Positions 9,864-18,124 of a DNA stretch of 64,000 nucleotides are shown here, in pieces. The notes under the pieces are model-generated. The model was not told the origin of the DNA. It worked only from the letters and a program-made list of their open reading frames with translations, and ran no database searches. The stretch is from assembly GCF_004745505.1 (NCBI RefSeq), contig NZ_RKLX01000004.1:62001-126000 (forward strand), read 5' to 3'. The first letter of the stretch is position 1. The number at the start of each line of letters is the position of its first letter. The stretch is from Levilactobacillus suantsaiihabitans. Its GTDB lineage: Bacteria > Bacillota > Bacilli > Lactobacillales > Lactobacillaceae. A program made the translations under genes and the position numbers.

Positions 9864-9910
9864 AAACCCGTAGCTCAGCAGTAAGCAATCCTGCTGGGTT
9901 ACGGGTTTTT
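9864..9910 (+). terminator. Rho-independent terminator after the exoA-exonuclease pair
   Basis: AACCCGTA and the inner CAGCAG pair with CTGCTG and TACGGGTT, followed by a T-run. It begins about 14 bp after the exonuclease stop. Confidence 0.88.
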
Positions 9911-9948
9911 CTGATGGTCTAAAATTGGTGGTTCTCTTAACACTGGTG

Positions 9949-10150
9949 CCGACTGGTCGCCTTACCGTTCACTAGAGATGAGTTGGAACGCTGAGGGCGG
10001 ACGGGTCGAGCCAAAGGACGGTCTCGACACCTCGCTTTGAGCCGCAGACCACATCTCAAAGACGCCAGTTGCCTAAGCGGCATGAACCACGCCGCTAAGG
10101 CAACTCCCACGGCTGAACCCATATTTGGCGAACTCTCGGCTACGGTAGTG
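9949..10150 (+). repeat. Structured repeat family B, copy B1
   Basis: This non-coding element of about 200 bp is homologous to 15538-15731. Three hairpins are visible: GTCGAG (10015-10020) with CTCGAC (10023-10028), CTTTGAG (10035-10041) with CTCAAAG (10055-10061), and GTTGCCT plus AGCGGC (10068-10081) with GCCGCT plus AGGCAAC (10091-10104). Compared with the other copy, stems 1 and 3 contain paired substitutions that keep pairing. The outer stem is degraded here. It follows the terminator of the exonuclease gene. The first hairpin as written allows a very short loop, so the exact register is uncertain. Confidence 0.8.
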
Positions 10151-10235
10151 CTTACCAGAACCAGTCGGCTTAACCTCAGATAGTAGCTGCATTGACGACT
10201 ATTCATTAATTAACACAGTGTTACTGATAGCCGTC

Positions 10236-10455
10236 AACTTGCTGGAGGCAACCAGGGATGGCCGCAGCTGGGGCGACGGTGTTAGCTGAGGTTTTGTCTC
10301 AGCCTACAGCGCGGGACGACTTGTGAAACTGGCGGGCTTTTCCAGGCTTTCAAGCGAACTGGAAGCCCGCTTCTCAGGCTGGAGGTGTTCCCCACCCTAG
10401 CCTGACGCAGACGCCTAGTTTCATCAATTTTAGGTGTCAGGACACCGTCATTCCT
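10236..10455 (+). repeat. Structured repeat family A, copy A2 (degenerate)
   Basis: The copy keeps the main hairpin (10277-10290 with 10298-10311, three mismatches) and a second stem GCGGGCTT with AAGCCCGC, but the closing stem is broken near 10392-10402, where the segment AGCAGGCGGAA of other copies is missing. The left flank TTACTGATAG and the right flank GGTGTCAG are shared with the short copy at 61373. Confidence 0.75.
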
Positions 10456-10605
10456 GACAACGTAGATAGAACCGGCCACTTACCGACCAACACGTATTGG
10501 TACTGAACGGACTCACGAATCGTCTTTTGCTGGCACTACCAACGACACAGCTAAACAACGTCAGGCGGAAAGTCGGGCTCACACAACGTCCCCGACAACC
10601 CACAA

Positions 10606-10819
10606 CCTTGCCGGAGAATGCCAGGGGTGGAGCCAGCTGTGTCGACGGTGTTAGCTGGCGTTTTGGGCCAGGTTACACCGTGGGGCGACTTTGAAGACTG
10701 GCGGTTCTTGACAGGCTTCAAAGCGAGCCGGAAGACCGCTTCTCAGGCTGGAGGCGGCCCCCATAGCAGGCGGAACCCCTGGCAGGCGTAGGCGACTGGT
10801 TTAGCCAACTTGGTGGTCA
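10606..10819 (+). repeat. Structured repeat family A, copy A3
   Basis: The closing stem is perfect: TGCCAGGGGT (10619-10628) pairs with ACCCCTGGCA (10775-10784). The main hairpin pairs 10646-10659 with 10667-10680. Its apex reads CTGGC/GCCAG, where other copies have CTGAG/CTCAG, so both arms have changed together. It lies 150 bp after copy A2 in the convergent gap between the exonuclease and aldo/keto reductase genes. Confidence 0.85.
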
Positions 10820-10828
10820 GCGTGCCCA

Positions 10829-10870
10829 CTCATCTCTAGCGAACGGTAAGGCGGACAGTAAGGCGGACAG
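10829..10870 (-). repeat. Inverted end fragment of family B with a 12-bp tandem duplication
   Basis: Positions 10829-10854 are the reverse complement of the left end of copy B1 (9957-9981) with one difference. The fragment runs into a perfect tandem duplication of TAAGGCGGACAG (10847-10858 and 10859-10870). With B1 it brackets copies A2 and A3 between inverted sequences. It ends 8 bp from the reductase stop. Confidence 0.7.
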
Positions 10871-10878
10871 CAAAAGCG

Positions 10879-11898
10879 TTAGTCCTTAGCCGACCAGTCG
10901 ATGGGGGCTTGGGCGGCTAAAATGTCGTCGATGGTCTGCAGCTCGGCCGCGCTGAAGTCTAGATGCGCCAACGCCGCCACGTTGGCCACGACCTGTTCCG
11001 GCCGGCTGGCACCAATCAAGACGCTGGCGATGGCTGGCTGACGGAGGTTCCACGCCAACGCCATTTGCGCCAGGCTTTGGTTCCGGTTGGCCGCCACATC
11101 GTTGAGCCGCTTGATGGTCCCCAGCGTCTGTTCGACTTGCGCGGGATGCAGGAACGGAATGGTCGCCTTCATGGCCCGTGAATCGGCAGGAATCCCATGC
11201 AGGTATTTGTTGGTCAATAAGCCTTGGCACAGCGAACTGAAACTAACGGCCGCCTTCTTTTCCGCCGTCAGTTCGGGCAAAACGTCCGTTTCGATCTGTC
11301 GATTCAAGAGGTTGTAGCGCGGCTGGTCGATGATAAATGGTGTATGTAAGTCCCGGAAAATGCCCGCCATCACCTTGATCTGTGCACCACTGTAGTTGGA
11401 CAATCCCACGTACAACGCCTTGCCGGAGCGCACCAGCTGGTCGAGCGCCAGGGCCGTCTCCTCAGGGTTGGTCTGCGGGTCGGCCCGATGACTGTAGAAA
11501 ATGTCAAAATAGTCCAGCCCGGTTCGCCGTAAGCTCTGGTCAGCGCTGGCAATGATGCTCTTGCGCGACCCCCAATTGCCGTATGGCCCCGGCCACATCA
11601 CGTAACCAGCCTTGCTGGCGATGACCAATTCATCCCGGTAAGGCTTCAGGTCCGTCGCCAACATTTTGCCAAAATTGGTTTCGGCACTGCCCGGTTCCGG
11701 TCCATAATTGTTCGCCAGGTCAAAATAAGTGATTCCTAAATCAAACGCCTGGTGGACGATGGCCTTTTGGGTGGCGTAGGCGTCGACGCTGCCAAAGTTG
11801 TTCCACAGTCCCAGACCAATAGCCGACAGCTTTAACCCACTGTCCCCCACGCGATTATAAAACATTTTTTGATAACGCTGTTCATTTGCTTGATACAT
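10879..11898 (-). CDS. Aldo/keto reductase, L-glyceraldehyde-3-phosphate reductase type
   Basis: This NADPH-dependent carbonyl reductase has a TIM-barrel fold and 339 residues. The catalytic tetrad is visible: D60, Y65, K96 and H137, with the GPEPGSAE segment of the YghZ/Kv-beta-like branch. The ATG at 11898 is chosen because GAGGAGG stands 7 nt before it. Upstream in-frame codons precede this ribosome binding site. It stands alone on the minus strand. The natural substrate is not readable from the sequence; methylglyoxal or glyceraldehyde-phosphate type aldehydes fit the subfamily. Confidence 0.88.
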   Translation of the reverse strand: MYQANEQRYQKMFYNRVGDSGLKLSAIGLGLWNNFGSVDAYATQKAIVHQAFDLGITYFDLANNYGPEPGSAETNFGKMLATDLKPYRDELVIASKAGYVMWPGPYGNWGSRKSIIASADQSLRRTGLDYFDIFYSHRADPQTNPEETALALDQLVRSGKALYVGLSNYSGAQIKVMAGIFRDLHTPFIIDQPRYNLLNRQIETDVLPELTAEKKAAVSFSSLCQGLLTNKYLHGIPADSRAMKATIPFLHPAQVEQTLGTIKRLNDVAANRNQSLAQMALAWNLRQPAIASVLIGASRPEQVVANVAALAHLDFSAAELQTIDDILAAQAPIDWSAKD

Positions 11899-11956
11899 AC
11901 GGATCCTCCTCAAAAGCAAAAGTGCTTTAGGTCCAGGATACCGCTTTCATGGCCGT

Positions 11957-11982
11957 AAAAAAAGCCCGGTCATCACCGAGCT
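11957..11982 (-). terminator. Rho-independent terminator of tsaE-GNAT
   Basis: On the minus strand AGCTCGGT pairs with ACCGGGCT, followed by seven T's. The hairpin overlaps the stop codon of the acetyltransferase gene. Confidence 0.85.
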
Positions 11983-12499
11983 AGTGTTGTGCTGCAATGT
12001 GGTAGACCATTTCCACCGCCGTGACCTGTTCACCGTCATCATCGGTGACCAGCTTCGGCGGCGTGGCGGTCCGGGTAAAGCCGAGCTTTTGGTACAGTTT
12101 CATCGCCGCCACGTTGCGGGTCTGCACGATGAGACCGACCGCCTGAAGCGCACTGGCGGTTTTGGCCCAGTACAGCGCCTCGTCGACCAAGGCCGTGCCG
12201 ATGCCCATGTGCCAATAGGCCTTCTCCACGGCAATGCCCAGTTCACCGACATTGCCCTGCGGCGTGGGCGTAATGGAGCACACGCCCAGTAGCTGTTTTC
12301 CCAAACTGGCCACCAGCAATAAATGCCGCGGACTTTGGGTGATTTGACTCAATTGGTCGGCCTCTTGTGCCGGCGTGATGGGGTCATCGGCGTCGGCCAG
12401 GGTAAACGTATCGCTTTCTTGTTGCAGCCGATCGAGCAGCGCTAGTAGCGGCTTGGCGTCGGCCGAATTTGGTAGGCGAATCGCGACTTCCTCACTCAT
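11981..12499 (-). CDS. GNAT family N-acetyltransferase
   Basis: The 172-residue protein has the GNAT core with an acetyl-CoA binding segment around HMGIGTALVDEAL (QxxGxG/A-type, residues 95-107), a preceding beta-strand GELGIAV and a C-terminal NVAAMKLYQKLGF helix typical of RimI-like and ribosomal-protein or small-molecule acetyltransferases. It overlaps tsaE by four bases (ATGA), so the two are translationally coupled. In many Firmicutes rimI is next to tsaE/tsaB, but this protein does not look like a canonical RimI. Its substrate is unknown. Confidence 0.87.
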   Translation of the reverse strand: MSEEVAIRLPNSADAKPLLALLDRLQQESDTFTLADADDPITPAQEADQLSQITQSPRHLLLVASLGKQLLGVCSITPTPQGNVGELGIAVEKAYWHMGIGTALVDEALYWAKTASALQAVGLIVQTRNVAAMKLYQKLGFTRTATPPKLVTDDDGEQVTAVEMVYHIAAQH

Positions 12500-12969
12500 T
12501 TTTGGCTATCCTCCAACTGCTGTACGATTTTTTCAAAACGGGCGCCGACTGGTTCAAACGTCAATTTGCGTTGATTCTCCCCGGCGGCGTCGTCACGTTT
12601 AAAGATGATTCGCAGGTACTGGGCGGGCAATTCATCGGCAATAAACTGTGACCATTCGATCACGTTCACGCCATCCCCGTTGAAGTACTCATCCAGCCCC
12701 AACTCATCGCCGCTCCCGTCTTCCAGGCGGTACACGTCCATGTGATACAGGGGGATGCGGCCACTCTGGTACTCCCGAATAATCGTAAAGGTCGGGCTCT
12801 TCACGTTGCGCTTAATGCCTAGGCCCAGGGCCAGCCCCTTGGTAAAGGTCGTCTTGCCGGCCCCCAGGTCCCCATCGAGTAAGATGACATCTCGTGGTTG
12901 CAGAGCGGGGGCCAATGCTTGGCCCAACGCCTTGGTTTGTTCCGGACTCGTTACGGTCGTTTCAAACAT
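12496..12969 (-). CDS. tsaE: tRNA threonylcarbamoyladenosine biosynthesis ATPase TsaE
   Basis: TsaE is the P-loop ATPase that recycles the TsaB-TsaD complex making t6A37 on ANN-decoding tRNAs. The 157-residue protein has the Walker [10 protein letters not shown] at 33-41, the switch SPTF at 58-61 and the signature HMDVYRL at 76-82, all as in the family. It is transcribed with the downstream acetyltransferase gene, with a 4-bp overlap. Residues match the usual length of 150-160. Confidence 0.95.
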   Translation of the reverse strand: MFETTVTSPEQTKALGQALAPALQPRDVILLDGDLGAGKTTFTKGLALGLGIKRNVKSPTFTIIREYQSGRIPLYHMDVYRLEDGSGDELGLDEYFNGDGVNVIEWSQFIADELPAQYLRIIFKRDDAAGENQRKLTFEPVGARFEKIVQQLEDSQK

Positions 12970-13021
12970 ACTTGCTTTCCCCTTTAATTAGACTTTCAAA
13001 CTTTTCTCAACAGACTAAATA

Positions 13022-13056
13022 ATACCCGGACTGCTGATAAATAGCAATCCGGGTAT
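13022..13056. terminator. Hairpin between pta and tsaE
   Basis: ATACCCGGA pairs with TCCGGGTAT around an inner TGCT/AGCA-type stem. It lies about 40 bp after the pta stop and 53 bp before tsaE on the minus strand. The T-run is better on the plus side, so termination of pta transcripts may be leaky. Confidence 0.65.
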
Positions 13057-13096
13057 CTTTTAATTTAACAAATCATTTGTGTCCAAGAAATGATCG

Positions 13097-14071
13097 TTAG
13101 AGTGATTGGGCTGCGGTAATGATAGCAACCTTGTAAACGTCCTCTTCGTTGCAGCCACGAGACAAGTCAGAAACGGGCTTGTTCAGGCCTTGCAGGATTG
13201 GGCCGATGGCTTCAAAGCCACCAAAGCGTTGGGCAATCTTGTAGCCAATGTTCCCGGATTGTAATTCTGGGAAGACAAAGACGTTGGCGTGACCGGCAAC
13301 CTTGGAATCCGGTGCCTTTTGGGCCCCAACACTTGGGACGAAGGCAGCATCGAATTGTAATTCACCATCTAATGGCAAGTCAGGCGCCGTTTCGTGCGCA
13401 ATCTTCGTGGCTTCTTGGACCTTGGTGACCATGTCACCCTTGGCAGAGCCCTTCGTTGAGAAGCTCAACAAAGCAACCTTCGGGTCAATGTCAAAGACTT
13501 TGGCCGTGTGGGCACTTTCAACGGCAACTTCGGCCATGCCAGCCGCGTCCAATTCGATGTTGATGGCGCAGTCGGCGAAGACGAAGCGTTGGTCACCCTT
13601 TTGCATGATGAAGGCCCCACTGATCCGGTGAACGCCTTCCTTGGTCTTAATAATTTGCAGGGCTGGCCGAACCGTGTCACCGGTGGCGTGAACGGCACCA
13701 GAAACCATGCCGTCTGCTTGGTCCATGTAGACCATCATGGTCCCGATGTAGTTCGGGTCCTTTAACATTTCAGCAGCTTGTTCTGGGGTATTCTTCCCCT
13801 TCCGCCGTGCAACCAGGGCATCTAACATCGCCTTGTGTTGGTCAGCTGGAATGGCTTCAGGGTCCAGTAAGGTCACTGGGCTCAGGTCAATGTTGTTATC
13901 CTTGGCAGTGGCTTCGATGTCGCTTTGCTTACCGAGCACCACGGATTTGATCAAGCCGTCAGCGGCTAACCGACTAGCGGCGCCTAAGACCCGAGCATCT
14001 TCTCCTTCAGGGAAAACGATGGTTTTGTGTTGTCCATTGATTTTTTGCTTAAGACTATCAAAAAGTTCCAT
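13097..14071 (-). CDS. pta: Phosphate acetyltransferase Pta
   Basis: Pta interconverts acetyl-CoA and acetyl phosphate, which feeds acetate kinase for ATP in lactobacilli and supplies acetyl-CoA in the reverse direction. The 324-residue short form has the N-terminal TIVFPEGEDARVLGAA start and the conserved MVSGAVHATGDTVRPALQ and SFSTKGSAKGDM segments. No N-terminal DRTGG regulatory extension is present. In heterofermenters the enzyme works on acetyl phosphate from phosphoketolase. It stands between ung (upstream) and tsaE (downstream). Confidence 0.96.
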   Translation of the reverse strand: MELFDSLKQKINGQHKTIVFPEGEDARVLGAASRLAADGLIKSVVLGKQSDIEATAKDNNIDLSPVTLLDPEAIPADQHKAMLDALVARRKGKNTPEQAAEMLKDPNYIGTMMVYMDQADGMVSGAVHATGDTVRPALQIIKTKEGVHRISGAFIMQKGDQRFVFADCAINIELDAAGMAEVAVESAHTAKVFDIDPKVALLSFSTKGSAKGDMVTKVQEATKIAHETAPDLPLDGELQFDAAFVPSVGAQKAPDSKVAGHANVFVFPELQSGNIGYKIAQRFGGFEAIGPILQGLNKPVSDLSRGCNEEDVYKVAIITAAQSL

Positions 14072-14118
14072 AGATAATGACCTCCATAAAATATCCCACG
14101 AATCAATTCTCTTGCAAC

Positions 14119-14838
14119 TTATGCTTGGTTAGATGCTGAGTGCGGCCCTTCGTCGACGGTGACGTGCTCTGGGAGCTGCCAGTCGATGGGCGTTTCACCT
14201 AATGATGTCAGTGCGATGTTGGTTTTGGAAAATGGTTTGGACCCAAAGAAGCCGCGGTAGGCGGATAACGGACTTGGATGGGGCGCCTGTAACACGATAT
14301 TGGTTTGCGTATCGATCAGACTGATCTTGGACCGCGCGGCGCTACCCCACAGGATAAACACCACCGGTTCTGGCCGCGCCGATAATTTGGCAATGGCCAC
14401 ATCAGTCAGGCGTTCCCAGCCCTTTCCACGGTGGGAAAAGGCCTTGCCGTCCCGCACGGTCAACACGGAGTTCAACAGTAAGACGCCCTGCTTGGCCCAG
14501 CTTTCTAAATAACCGTGGTGGACGGGCTTGATGCCCAGGTCACTCTCTAGTTCCTTATAAATGTTCTGTAATGACGGCGGAATCGGCGTTCCCGGTAGAA
14601 CCGAAAAGCTACAGCCGTGCGCCTGACCAGGATTGTGGTACGGGTCTTGCCCCAAGATAACCACCTTGACCTGACTAAATGGCGTCCACTCGAACGCGGT
14701 AAAAATGTGATACATGTCCGGGTAGATACGGTAGTGCTGATACTCTTCGACCAGAAATTTACGCAGCTCTTGATAGTAATCTTGCGCAAACTCGGGCTCG
14801 AGCACCGGCCACCAGTCATTATGAATAAACGGTTTCAT
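14119..14838 (-). CDS. ung: Uracil-DNA glycosylase (family 1)
   Basis: Ung removes uracil from DNA and starts base excision repair. The 239-residue protein shows the catalytic GQDPYH motif at 63-68 (general base D65), [11 protein letters not shown], and the minor-groove intercalation loop [10 protein letters not shown] at 187-196. The ATG at 14838 is preferred because GAGG stands 8 nt upstream; the GTG 9 nt earlier would overlap that site. It precedes pta with a 47-bp gap and could be co-transcribed with it. Confidence 0.96.
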   Translation of the reverse strand: MKPFIHNDWWPVLEPEFAQDYYQELRKFLVEEYQHYRIYPDMYHIFTAFEWTPFSQVKVVILGQDPYHNPGQAHGCSFSVLPGTPIPPSLQNIYKELESDLGIKPVHHGYLESWAKQGVLLLNSVLTVRDGKAFSHRGKGWERLTDVAIAKLSARPEPVVFILWGSAARSKISLIDTQTNIVLQAPHPSPLSAYRGFFGSKPFSKTNIALTSLGETPIDWQLPEHVTVDEGPHSASNQA

Positions 14839-14963
14839 TCCCAACACCTCGCCTTTTATTCTATCATAATGCTTGGCTAAATGATATTATCGAACGACTT
14901 CTTGTGAAACATGTTAGAATGGAACTAACGAAATGCTGGTTAGCCACGAAAAGGAGGGTCCCC

Positions 14964-15524
14964 ATGCGTACACTGTATCTCAATCAGGCCGCGCTATCGG
15001 CCAAGGCCACGACCGTGATCCGCGATACGGACAATCAATCTCGCTATCTGTTAGTCGGCAAATGGGGACTGCGCGCCGACGTTTTATCCGTCTACACGAT
15101 TGCCGGGGCCCTCGAGGCCGAGGTCAAGCAGGAATCCTTGGGGTTACTCCCCCGCTTTCGGCTGATTTACCACCGGCAAACGGTCGGCCGCGTCGCCAAG
15201 ACCTTCGGCGTGATTCGCGAGGTCTTATTCGTCCGTGGGTTAAATTGGATCATCATGGGCAACTTAAACAGCGGTCATTTTAAAATTTATCATGGACGTG
15301 ACTTAATTGCGACCATCGACCAGGTCAGCCAGTCCGGTGGCGGCACCATCGCTTTGGCCATCGACCAGCAGGACCACGAGGCGTTGGTGATTTGCCTAGC
15401 CGCAATTCTCGACCGTTGGGCCAAACATCAGTCCAAGGCCTTCAACCCGTTGCGCAACCACGCCTGGGCCCCCGCGGCCGGTAACATCGCCCAGTTCCAC
15501 ACCAACGACGACCGGCGGCGGTAA
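14964..15524 (+). CDS. LURP-one-like (tubby C-terminal fold) protein of unknown function
   Basis: The 186-residue protein looks like the LURP-one/scramblase-related family: a run of antiparallel strands with a W-G-L segment near residue 35, the YHRQTVGRVAKTF strand, and the HFKIYHGRDLIATI strand pair. There is no signal peptide and no clear membrane segment. AAGGAGGG 5 nt before the ATG fixes the start. The gene is a single transcription unit diverging from ung. The family's role in bacteria is not established. A family B repeat lies directly after the stop. Confidence 0.7.
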   Translation: MRTLYLNQAALSAKATTVIRDTDNQSRYLLVGKWGLRADVLSVYTIAGALEAEVKQESLGLLPRFRLIYHRQTVGRVAKTFGVIREVLFVRGLNWIIMGNLNSGHFKIYHGRDLIATIDQVSQSGGGTIALAIDQQDHEALVICLAAILDRWAKHQSKAFNPLRNHAWAPAAGNIAQFHTNDDRRR

Positions 15525-15537
15525 CGCAACACGACTG

Positions 15538-15731
15538 GCGCTGGCCGCCTTACCGTTCGCTAGCTATGAGTCGGTACGCTGTGGGCGGACGGGCCGAGCC
15601 AAAGAGCGGTCTCGGCGCCTCGCTTTGAGCCGAAGAACGCGTCTCAAAGACGCCAGTTTCCTAACCGGCGTTGCCGCTAAGGAAACTCCCACGGCTGAAC
15701 TCATAGCTAGCGAACTCTCGGCTACGGTAGT
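15538..15731 (+). repeat. Structured repeat family B, copy B2 (best-paired copy)
   Basis: The outer arms are perfectly complementary over 15 bases: TTCGCTAGCTATGAG (15556-15570) and CTCATAGCTAGCGAA (15700-15714). Inside are three hairpins: GCCGAG/CTCGGC (15593-15598, 15611-15616), CTTTGAG/CTCAAAG (15623-15629, 15643-15649) and GTTTCCT/AGGAAAC (15656-15662, 15680-15686). The fold is a closed multi-branch structure. It lies between the 3' ends of two convergent genes. Open frames through it have no conserved product. Confidence 0.85.
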
Positions 15732-15863
15732 GAATATCCGCGACAACCAGTATAACGTCATCGGTCATCTGCCGAAAATGCTGACCGACGGCACGATTCG
15801 ATCTCCTGATTGTCGGTGTCTTCAACCACTATCGCATCTATCATTCAAAAATCTCGCAAACAA

Positions 15864-15907
15864 ATAACCATCCAACCAGACCTAACGTCTAGCTGGATGG
15901 TTATTTT
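15864..15907. terminator. Terminator in the convergent gap before the BspA-like gene
   Basis: AACCATCCA pairs with TGGATGGTT with an inner AGAC/GTCT stem, and A/T runs flank both sides. It starts 14 bp beyond the stop of the minus-strand surface protein gene. Confidence 0.8.
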
Positions 15908-15920
15908 TAAATGACATTTT

Positions 15921-17678
15921 TTACGGCACAATCACCAATTTCTTATTGGCGGAAACGTACTGGCCGTTGGTCAACTGGAAGCGGGTGGTCTTGTTGTGAG
16001 ACACGATCTTCTTGACCTTGAGCACTTGGCCCTTACGGTAATGCTTGACCTTAGTCTTCAGTGACTTTTGCCGGTAGCCGTTGAGCCCGGATGCCAGTAC
16101 CTTGATCTTGGCTTGCTTCTTCACGTAGTAAACCGGTGCGACATAGCTGGTCTTGGCCGTGATGTACCCGGTCTTCCCAGCCGTCTTTGAGTGGTGGTTC
16201 ACATCACGGACCTTGTAGCGCAGATTGCCCTGCTTGGATTCGGCGATACCGGTCACCACAAACATTGGCCGCTTAGTCCGCTTTTGTTTGCTGTACCAAT
16301 GCTTAACGGTCTTCTTACTAAAGTTCTTCCCGGAATACAGCCCAATCTTCTTGGTGGCATAGACCACGCTGGCCACTGGCGCAACGCCCGCCGCGCTACC
16401 ACCGGACGATAAGTCGCGTTGGTAATGGAAGGTGATTGTTTGCGCCCAATCGGTAAACGTCCCGGTGGCCGCGCCTTCCGTCCGGCTCAGCCGGTAACCC
16501 GCAAAGGTCAACTGGTTGGCTTGATAGGTCTCACCCACGTTACCGGTTAAGACCTGGTCATCGGCTAGTTGTTGCCCCTGACCGTCCAGATAACGGACCG
16601 TCACCGGCTGGGCTTGACTGACGGTTGGCGGTGTAATTGGTGGCGTCGTGGGTTCGACGACCCGATTGACGGGTTGCCAGACATAGGTCTCAACCTCGGT
16701 AGGATTGTCTTTGCCATTGTACAAATCAGTAATGGCTTTACCCGTCTCAAACACTTGGCCTAACGGATTCTGGAGAGTTCCCGACCCGACCGCTTGCCAT
16801 AAGCCGGTAAATTCACCTGGTGTTTCCGGAGCGTTGTTTAAATGCGGATTAGACACCCAGCGGCCATCCGGGCCTAGCGTAAGTTGTTGAATGTGATTCG
16901 TATCTGCAAAATTAAACATCGCGTATCCGGCAAAGCCAGCTGGTGGTGCAAATTTTTCTAAATTAAGTTTCACAACACCTGAATTTGCGAACATGAACCC
17001 CACATTGTTCACATTATTGAACGTCCCATTTTTAAAGTCAATTTCAGTTAAATTTGTTGTTCCCGAAAACATTGTGGAAGCACTATCAACATTATCTGTA
17101 TTAAAATTAGACACGTCCAGATCTACCAATGATGACGCTCCACCAAACATCCCAAACATTTGCGTCACCTGACTCGTATCAAAGTTAGAGACATCCAGGC
17201 TGGTCACTGCACTATCCTGATAAAACATACTGTGCATATCCGTCGCCGCAGAAGTATCCAACTGATTCAAGTTTACAAATTCTTGGACATTCGGCATTTC
17301 ACTGAAAAGGGCCCCAGCATTAGCCGCAGTTTTAACCGTTCCATCAAGAATAACCCGCTTGACTAACTTTCCAACTGCCATGGTCTCCGTCTCAGTAGGG
17401 TCGCTTATTCCTTGCTTCAACGCAATTTGGGTGTTGAACTGCCCAATATTATCCATATTCATTGCTGTATCCGGCAAAGTCCCTGCCCCTAAATGCAAGT
17501 CCCCCGCCGTCGTCAAATACCAGTGAACAGTGCCATAGTCGCCTTGATACTGAATCTCATCGGTCGCTGCGGCCTTAGCAGTGATGACGGCCGGTTGGTG
17601 CGGCGTGATCACTTGACTGACCGGTTGACCCATGCCAATCGTTAATCCTAAAAGTAGTGTTGCTGCTTGCCATTTCAT
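15921..17678 (-). CDS. BspA-like repeat surface protein with MucBP and SH3-like C-terminal repeats
   Basis: This is a predicted secreted cell-surface protein of 585 residues. It has a signal peptide (hydrophobic 5-20, likely cleavage near AKA at 34-36), BspA/DUF285-type repeats with recurring LDVSNFDTSQVTQMFGMF-like units (about 110-240), a MucBP-like domain (QPVTVRYLDGQGQQL, about 365-430) and two Lys/Tyr-rich C-terminal modules (about 445-585) resembling the DUF5776/SLAP-type wall-binding repeats. No LPxTG or transmembrane anchor is present, so attachment is probably by the basic C-terminal repeats. GAGGGGGG precedes the ATG. A host or matrix adhesion role is inferred from domain types only. 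Confidence 0.83.
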   Translation of the reverse strand: MKWQAATLLLGLTIGMGQPVSQVITPHQPAVITAKAAATDEIQYQGDYGTVHWYLTTAGDLHLGAGTLPDTAMNMDNIGQFNTQIALKQGISDPTETETMAVGKLVKRVILDGTVKTAANAGALFSEMPNVQEFVNLNQLDTSAATDMHSMFYQDSAVTSLDVSNFDTSQVTQMFGMFGGASSLVDLDVSNFNTDNVDSASTMFSGTTNLTEIDFKNGTFNNVNNVGFMFANSGVVKLNLEKFAPPAGFAGYAMFNFADTNHIQQLTLGPDGRWVSNPHLNNAPETPGEFTGLWQAVGSGTLQNPLGQVFETGKAITDLYNGKDNPTEVETYVWQPVNRVVEPTTPPITPPTVSQAQPVTVRYLDGQGQQLADDQVLTGNVGETYQANQLTFAGYRLSRTEGAATGTFTDWAQTITFHYQRDLSSGGSAAGVAPVASVVYATKKIGLYSGKNFSKKTVKHWYSKQKRTKRPMFVVTGIAESKQGNLRYKVRDVNHHSKTAGKTGYITAKTSYVAPVYYVKKQAKIKVLASGLNGYRQKSLKTKVKHYRKGQVLKVKKIVSHNKTTRFQLTNGQYVSANKKLVIVP

Positions 17679-18031
17679 GGTTAGCCCCCCTCAACGTGTA
17701 GCGATTTACCTTGCAGCGTCTCACCGTGACAGTAAGCGCTTTAAAAAAAGTGGATGTGCGCAGCGGTTGCCGCCTAGTCAATGTCTAACAACCGTCTTCT
17801 ATTCTGCTGGTGCTAGTGTCAATTTCCTTATCGTCCTTAACAAATGTCAGTTGTCTCGGTTGATGAAAGTTAATCTGTATACTAGTTACCATATTCACCT
17901 GTCATATAATAGCACGATTCATTAACATTTCCAACTACTTTTACTCGCAATTTTTATCAAGTGATAATATTGAGGCTAACCAGCGGCCAAGACTCCCGTC
18001 ACCAGTGGATTCACGGTTTTTTCGGTTAACT
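17679..18031. other. Upstream region of the surface protein gene with a cre-like site
   Basis: This 350-bp AT-richer region holds the promoter area of the BspA-like gene. Positions 17731-17744 (AGTAAGCGCTTTAA) resemble a catabolite-responsive element with two mismatches to the usual consensus and lie about 55 bp before the start codon. No confident -35/-10 pair or gene was found. Confidence 0.35.
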
Positions 18032-18069
18032 AAAAAAACACATCCGAGACGATTGTCTCAGACGTGTTC
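18032..18069 (-). terminator. Rho-independent terminator of the ABC ATPase gene
   Basis: On the minus strand AACACGTCTGAGAC pairs with GTCTCGGATGTGTT, followed by a run of seven T's. The strong stem ends the unit about 55 bp after the ATPase stop. Confidence 0.88.
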
Positions 18070-18124
18070 CTACCACAGATTCACTTAACTGCAGCAGTCA
18101 CTCATACCACCGCTGTCGGCCTTT

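Noticed and set aside
9937-10206. Open frame of about 89 codons on the minus strand through B1
   Set aside because: The matching frame in B2 differs in length and sequence and the stems explain the conservation better.
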